Shown: positions 59,424 to 64,000 of the stretch, in pieces
How positions within the stretch are numbered: position 1 is the first letter of the stretch
How the letters are laid out: each line of letters begins with the position of its first letter
Origin: Pseudacidovorax sp.
Lineage (GTDB): Bacteria; Pseudomonadota; Gammaproteobacteria; Burkholderiales; Burkholderiaceae_C
Direction: 5' to 3'
NCBI RefSeq assembly: GCF_017991995.1
Contig: NZ_JAGOPN010000014.1
Location: forward strand, 1-64,000
DNA length: 64,000 bases
Notes under the pieces: generated by a model
Databases searched by the model: none
Told to the model about the DNA's origin: nothing
What the model saw: only the letters and a program-made list of their open reading frames with translations
Position numbers and translations under genes: made by a program

Positions 59424-60899
59424 ATGCATATTCACATCCTCGGCATCTGCGGCACCTTCATGGGTGGCCTGGCCGCCCTGGCCCGCGAGGCCGGCCACCG
59501 CGTCACCGGCTGTGATGCGGGCGTCTATCCGCCGATGAGCACCCAGTTGCGCGAGCTCGGCATCGAACTGCTCGAAGGCTATGGCGCGGACCAGTTGGCG
59601 CTCGCGCCCGACATGTTCGTGATCGGCAATGTCGTCTCCCGTGCGCGACTGGCCGATGGCCGTCCCAAGTTCCCGCTGATGGAAGCGATCCTGGACGCCG
59701 GCGCGCCCTACACCAGCGGCCCGCAGTGGCTGGCCGAGCATGTGCTGCAGGGCCGCCATGTGCTGGCCGTGGCCGGCACCCATGGCAAGACCACGACCAC
59801 CTCGATGCTGACCTGGGTGCTGGAGCAGGCGGGCCTGCAGCCCGGATTCCTGGTGGGCGGCGTGCCGCTGGACTTCGGCGTTTCCGCGCGCCTGGGTCGC
59901 GGGGCTGCCGAAGCCCTCGCCTCGACGGGCATGGAAGAAGCGGCCGTCGCTTCCGCGGCGCAAGCAAGCCATCCAGCCCCCTTCGTCATCGAAGCCGACG
60001 AGTACGACACCGCCTTCTTCGACAAGCGCAGCAAGTTCGTCCACTACCGGCCGCGCACGGCGGTGCTGAACAACCTGGAGTTCGACCACGCCGACATCTT
60101 CGACAACCTGGCGGCCATCGAGCGGCAATTCCACCACTTGGTGCGAACCGTGCCCTCCACCGGCCGATTGGTCGTCCACGCGGGCGAACAGAGCCTGGAG
60201 CGGGTGTTGGCCCAGGGCTGCTGGAGCGAAGTCGCCCGCTTCGGCGAGGCGCCGGAAGCACCGTGGCGCGCCCGCGGCCCCGCCCATGCCTTCGACGTGC
60301 TGCGCGGCGACGAGGTGGTCGGCCGCGTCGAGTGGGCGCTGAGCGGCCAGCACAACCAGGCCAACGCGCTGGCCGCCATCGCCGCGGCCGAGCATGTGGG
60401 CGTGGCGCCGGCGCAGGCCGCCGAGGCGCTCTGCCGCTTCCGCAATGTGCGACGCCGCATGGAACTGCGCGGCGAAGTGGCGCGGCAGGGCGGCGAGCCG
60501 ATCCGCGTCTACGACGACTTCGCCCACCATCCGACCGCCATCCAGACCACGCTGGATGGCCTGCGCCAGCGGCTGGACGCCGACGGGCGCCAGGGCGAGC
60601 GCATCGTGGCGATCTTCGAGCCGCGCAGCAACACCATGAAGCTCGGCACCATGGCCGCCCAGTTGCCGGGCAGCCTGCGCGACGCCGCCCTCGCCTTCTG
60701 CCACACGGCCGGCCTGGACTGGGACGTGGCCGACGCGCTCGCGCCGATGGCCGAACGCGCGGTCTGCTTCGACAACGTCGACAGCCTGGTCGAGGCCGTG
60801 GCCGCTGCTGCGCGACCGGGCGACCATCTGGTTTGCATGAGCAATGGCGGCTTCGGCGGTATCCATGGCAAGCTGATCGCCGCATTGCAGGCCGCCTGA
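59424..60899 (+). CDS. mpl: UDP-N-acetylmuramate:L-alanyl-gamma-D-glutamyl-meso-diaminopimelate ligase
   Basis: Recycles murein tripeptide by ligating it to UDP-MurNAc. 491 residues (E. coli 457). It starts MHIHILGICGTFMGGLA, with VAGTHGKTTTTSMLTWVLE as the Mur-ligase ATP motif, EADEYDTAFFDKRSKF, LEFDHADIFDNL and YDDFAHHPTAIQTTL. An insert of about 20 residues near 155-185 (LASTGMEEAAVASAAQA) is unusual. Works with Slt and AmpD, also in this window, in peptidoglycan recycling. Followed by a DUF985 gene. Confidence 0.95.
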   Translation: MHIHILGICGTFMGGLAALAREAGHRVTGCDAGVYPPMSTQLRELGIELLEGYGADQLALAPDMFVIGNVVSRARLADGRPKFPLMEAILDAGAPYTSGPQWLAEHVLQGRHVLAVAGTHGKTTTTSMLTWVLEQAGLQPGFLVGGVPLDFGVSARLGRGAAEALASTGMEEAAVASAAQASHPAPFVIEADEYDTAFFDKRSKFVHYRPRTAVLNNLEFDHADIFDNLAAIERQFHHLVRTVPSTGRLVVHAGEQSLERVLAQGCWSEVARFGEAPEAPWRARGPAHAFDVLRGDEVVGRVEWALSGQHNQANALAAIAAAEHVGVAPAQAAEALCRFRNVRRRMELRGEVARQGGEPIRVYDDFAHHPTAIQTTLDGLRQRLDADGRQGERIVAIFEPRSNTMKLGTMAAQLPGSLRDAALAFCHTAGLDWDVADALAPMAERAVCFDNVDSLVEAVAAAARPGDHLVCMSNGGFGGIHGKLIAALQAA

Positions 60900-60918
60900 A
60901 CGCCGGAGAACCCACCAC

Positions 60919-61434
60919 ATGGCCCAAGCCACATCGCGCGCCCGGCAGCTGATCGAGACGCTGCAACTGCAGCCCCATCCCGAGGGCGGTTGGTACCGCG
61001 AGGTGTTCCGCGCACCGACCCCGGTGCAGCCCGCCGACCACCGGGGACCGCGTGCGGCACTGACCAGCATCTACTTCCTGCTGGAGGCCGGCCAGCATTC
61101 GCGCTGGCACCAGGTGCTGTCGGACGAACTCTGGGTGCATCTGGAGGGCGTGCCGCTCACCCTGTGGACCGCCGACGCCGCCTTCCGCACGGCGCCGGCC
61201 CATGTTCGCCTGGCCCCGGTGGACGTCCACGGCGGCCGCCCCCAGCACGTGGTGCCCGCCGGCCAGTGGCAGGCGGCGCAACCCGTGGCCACGCACAGCG
61301 CCGGCGACTACACGCTGGCCGCCTGCGCCGTCGCGCCGGGCTTCGACTTCGCCGACTTCACGCTGATGGATGCCCAGGGCGAGGTGGCCGCCGCCGTGCG
61401 GCACCACTGGCCCGCACTGGCTTCCTTCATCTGA
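60919..61434 (+). CDS. DUF985 cupin protein
   Basis: 171-residue single-domain cupin. LQPHPEGGWYREVFRA at the N terminus, TSIYFLLEAGQHSRWHQVLSDELWVHLEGVPLTL in the core, and a C-terminal APGFDFADFTLMD (usually VAPGFDFxDF) match DUF985. Starts 19 nt after mpl, with GGAGAA before the ATG, so probably co-transcribed. Likely a sugar-nucleotide or metal-binding protein; function unknown. Convergent with aroG, 1 nt between stops. Confidence 0.88.
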   Translation: MAQATSRARQLIETLQLQPHPEGGWYREVFRAPTPVQPADHRGPRAALTSIYFLLEAGQHSRWHQVLSDELWVHLEGVPLTLWTADAAFRTAPAHVRLAPVDVHGGRPQHVVPAGQWQAAQPVATHSAGDYTLAACAVAPGFDFADFTLMDAQGEVAAAVRHHWPALASFI

Positions 61435-61435
61435 T

Positions 61436-62551
61436 TCAACCGCGACGTTTCTTCACCGCCTGCGACAGCACATCCAGCAGGCTGCGCGAATCGTCCCACC
61501 CCAGGCAGGCGTCGGTGATGCTCTTGCCGTATTCCAGCGCCGACGGCACATCCTTGCCCGGCGAGAACTTCTGCGCGCCGGCCTGGATGTGGCTTTCCAC
61601 CATCACGCCGAAGACCTTGCGGCTGCCGCCGGCGATCTGCTCCGCGATGTCCCGTGCCACGTCGACCTGTTTCTGGTGCTGCTTGCTGCTGTTGGCATGG
61701 CTGCAGTCCACCATCAGCGTGGGGGGCAGCCCGGCGGCCTCGAGGTCGCGGCAGGCGGTCTCGACGCTGGCGGCGTCGTAGTTGGGTGCCTTGCCGCCAC
61801 GCAGGATCACGTGGCAATCCTTGTTGCCATTGGTCTGCACGATGGCGACCTGGCCGTTCTTGTGCACCGACAGGAAGTGGTGGCCGCGCGCCGCCGCCTG
61901 GATGGCGTCGGTGGCGATGCGGATGTTGCCGTCGGTGCCGTTCTTGAAGCCGATGGGCGCCGACAGGCCAGAGGCGAGCTCGCGGTGCACCTGGCTCTCG
62001 GTGGTGCGCGCGCCGATGGCGCCCCAGGCGATCAGGTCGCCGATGTACTGGGGCGAGATCACGTCCAGGAACTCGCTGCCCGCCGGCAGGCCCAGGCGGT
62101 TGATGTCGATGAGCAACTGGCGCGCCATGCGCAGGCCCTCGTCGATGCGGTAGCTCTCGTCCAGGTACGGGTCGTTGATCAGGCCCTTCCAGCCGACGGT
62201 GGTGCGCGGCTTCTCGAAGTACACGCGCATCACGATCTCCAGCGAGTCGGCGTACTTTTCGCGCTCGACCTTCAGGCGGCGGGCGTAGTCGAGCGCCGCG
62301 GCGGGGTCATGGATGGAACACGGCCCCATCACCACCAGCAGCCGGTCGTCCTGGCCGGCCATGATGTTGTGGATGTTGCGGCGGGTGTCGGTGATCAGCT
62401 TCTCGACGGCCGTGCCGTGGATGGGGAAGAAGCGGATGAGGTGTTCCGGAGGGGGCAGCACGTTGATGTCCTTGATGCGTTCGTCGTCGGTCTGGCTTGT
62501 TTTCTCGACGGGCGCATACCAGGGATTGGCGGTGGCGTTGCTGCTGTTCAT
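61436..62551 (-). CDS. aroG: 3-deoxy-7-phosphoheptulonate (DAHP) synthase, class I
   Basis: Condenses PEP and erythrose-4-phosphate, the first step of the shikimate pathway. 371 residues (E. coli AroG 350). Motifs: LLVVMGPCSIHDPAAALDYA (PEP/metal region), FEKPRTTVGWKGLINDP, GARTTESQVHRELASGLSAPIGFKNGTDG, and SHANSSKQHQKQ with conserved His and metal ligands. The ATG at 62551 has AAGAAGGA upstream. The feedback specificity (Phe, Tyr or Trp) cannot be told by eye. Expression appears to be under an attenuator with an aromatic-rich leader peptide (62601-62767). Confidence 0.95.
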   Translation of the reverse strand: MNSSNATANPWYAPVEKTSQTDDERIKDINVLPPPEHLIRFFPIHGTAVEKLITDTRRNIHNIMAGQDDRLLVVMGPCSIHDPAAALDYARRLKVEREKYADSLEIVMRVYFEKPRTTVGWKGLINDPYLDESYRIDEGLRMARQLLIDINRLGLPAGSEFLDVISPQYIGDLIAWGAIGARTTESQVHRELASGLSAPIGFKNGTDGNIRIATDAIQAAARGHHFLSVHKNGQVAIVQTNGNKDCHVILRGGKAPNYDAASVETACRDLEAAGLPPTLMVDCSHANSSKQHQKQVDVARDIAEQIAGGSRKVFGVMVESHIQAGAQKFSPGKDVPSALEYGKSITDACLGWDDSRSLLDVLSQAVKKRRG

Positions 62552-62600
62552 GGGAACGATCCTTCTTGTGGGTTGATGTGTGACGGAAAACGGGGGGACG

Positions 62601-62637
62601 AAAAAAAACCGCCGGGCTTTTGGCACCGGCGGTTTTT
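62601..62637 (-). terminator. aroG attenuator terminator
   Basis: On the minus strand AAAAACCGCCGG pairs with CCGGCGGTTTTT over a short loop and is followed by T8. It lies between the leader peptide stop (62657) and aroG (62551). Its first arm CCGCCGG (62626-62632) can instead pair with CCGGCGG in the leader ORF (62676-62682), giving an antiterminator. Confidence 0.88.
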
Positions 62638-62656
62638 GAGGGTTGGGTTGTTGCGT

Positions 62657-62731
62657 TTACGCGCGCGCCTCTCGTCCGCCGGAGTCCGGGAACCAAAAGT
62701 AGGCAAAGTAATAAGCGCGTTGAGCGAACAT
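62657..62731 (-). CDS. aroG leader peptide (aromatic-rich)
   Basis: 24-codon ORF with 8 aromatic residues, MFAQRAYYFAYFWFPDSGG at its start, including the run YYFAYFWF at positions 7-14. The following codons PDSGGR contain CCGGCGG, which can pair with the terminator's left arm. This is the classical layout of ribosome-mediated attenuation for aromatic amino acids. The -10 TAGAGT is 8 nt upstream of the ATG, so the leader transcript may be nearly leaderless. Confidence 0.85.
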   Translation of the reverse strand: MFAQRAYYFAYFWFPDSGGREARA

Positions 62732-62739
62732 GGAGCGCG

Positions 62740-62767
62740 ACTCTAGCACGTGAAAACGGCTTGCCAA
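62740..62767 (-). promoter_or_regulatory. aroG sigma-70 promoter
   Basis: On the minus strand TTGGCA (62762-62767), a 16-nt spacer and TAGAGT (62740-62745). It follows the tldD stop (62781) and precedes the leader peptide start (62731). Confidence 0.75.
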
Positions 62768-62780
62768 GCTGTATTTATGT

Positions 62781-64000
<1,220 letters not shown>

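Overview
The window is high-GC bacterial chromosome, most likely from a Comamonadaceae-type member of the Burkholderiales. The evidence is gene content and order: folB followed at a distance by ttcA; ffh, a YpjD-like protein, a PP0621-like protein, pilS, pilR and ampD; accB, accC, prmA and a DUF3426 gene; DUF2917 and DUF6279 genes; an H1-like Ala/Lys/Pro protein; and a roughly 106-bp repeat placed directly after stop codons. The genus cannot be told from this window. No rRNA, tRNA, complete insertion sequence, prophage or CRISPR array was seen. Most of the window is tightly packed core genome.

Layout. 1-711 is gene-poor DNA downstream of glmS, the position where Tn7 inserts in many bacteria. 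712-4808 carries glmS, an Lrp-type regulator and glmU (UDP-GlcNAc synthesis). 4894-9352 carries a lipoprotein, an Fnr-like regulator facing a BLUF photoreceptor, a DUF2917 gene facing a LysR regulator, and 5-formyl-THF cyclo-ligase. 9362-17594 holds slt, an MgtC-like gene, a GST, cca, an unknown membrane protein, and otsB-otsA for trehalose. 17613-21439 has two regulator-centred modules (LysR facing an SDR, DUF2917 facing a MocR regulator). 21500-26030 carries a ROK kinase, DUF2905, an IMPase-family phosphatase, a MidA-like methyltransferase, a FolM-like reductase and folB. 26068-30090 is a four-gene accessory cassette (Bug/TctC binding protein, two alpha/beta hydrolases, a divergent LysR gene) lying between folB and ttcA.

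30225-36089 holds ttcA, a DUF4136 lipoprotein, a phosphatase, an unknown exported protein, miaB and glrK. 34662-38241 is a glrK-qseG-glrR (QseE-QseG-QseF) system. It is followed by opgH (38636-40645), whose upstream DNA has two exact TGTC-N10-GACA sites and a -24/-12 sigma-54 promoter. 40824-47203 is ffh, a cytochrome-assembly-like gene, a small zinc-ribbon gene, pilS, pilR and ampD. 47424-51878 is nrdA-nrdB, with a promoter framed by two NrdR-type boxes and three perfect hairpins between the genes. Then come an H1-like repetitive protein and a leftward group from an uncharacterised protein through tlpA, accB, accC, prmA and DUF3426 to a PfkB-family kinase. The right end carries mpl, a DUF985 cupin, aroG with an aromatic leader-peptide attenuator, and the 3' part of tldD.

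The most notable observations are: (1) a predicted GlrR/sigma-54 circuit controlling opgH; (2) a complete attenuator upstream of DAHP synthase, with a 24-residue leader peptide containing YYFAYFWF; (3) a duplicated accC 5' end forming a 41-codon ORF coupled to accC; (4) many -10-like hexamers only 6-8 nt before start codons, suggesting frequent leaderless transcripts; (5) the triple-hairpin nrdA-nrdB spacer; (6) the accessory hydrolase cassette between folB and ttcA. All functions are inferred from sequence by eye; no database search was run.
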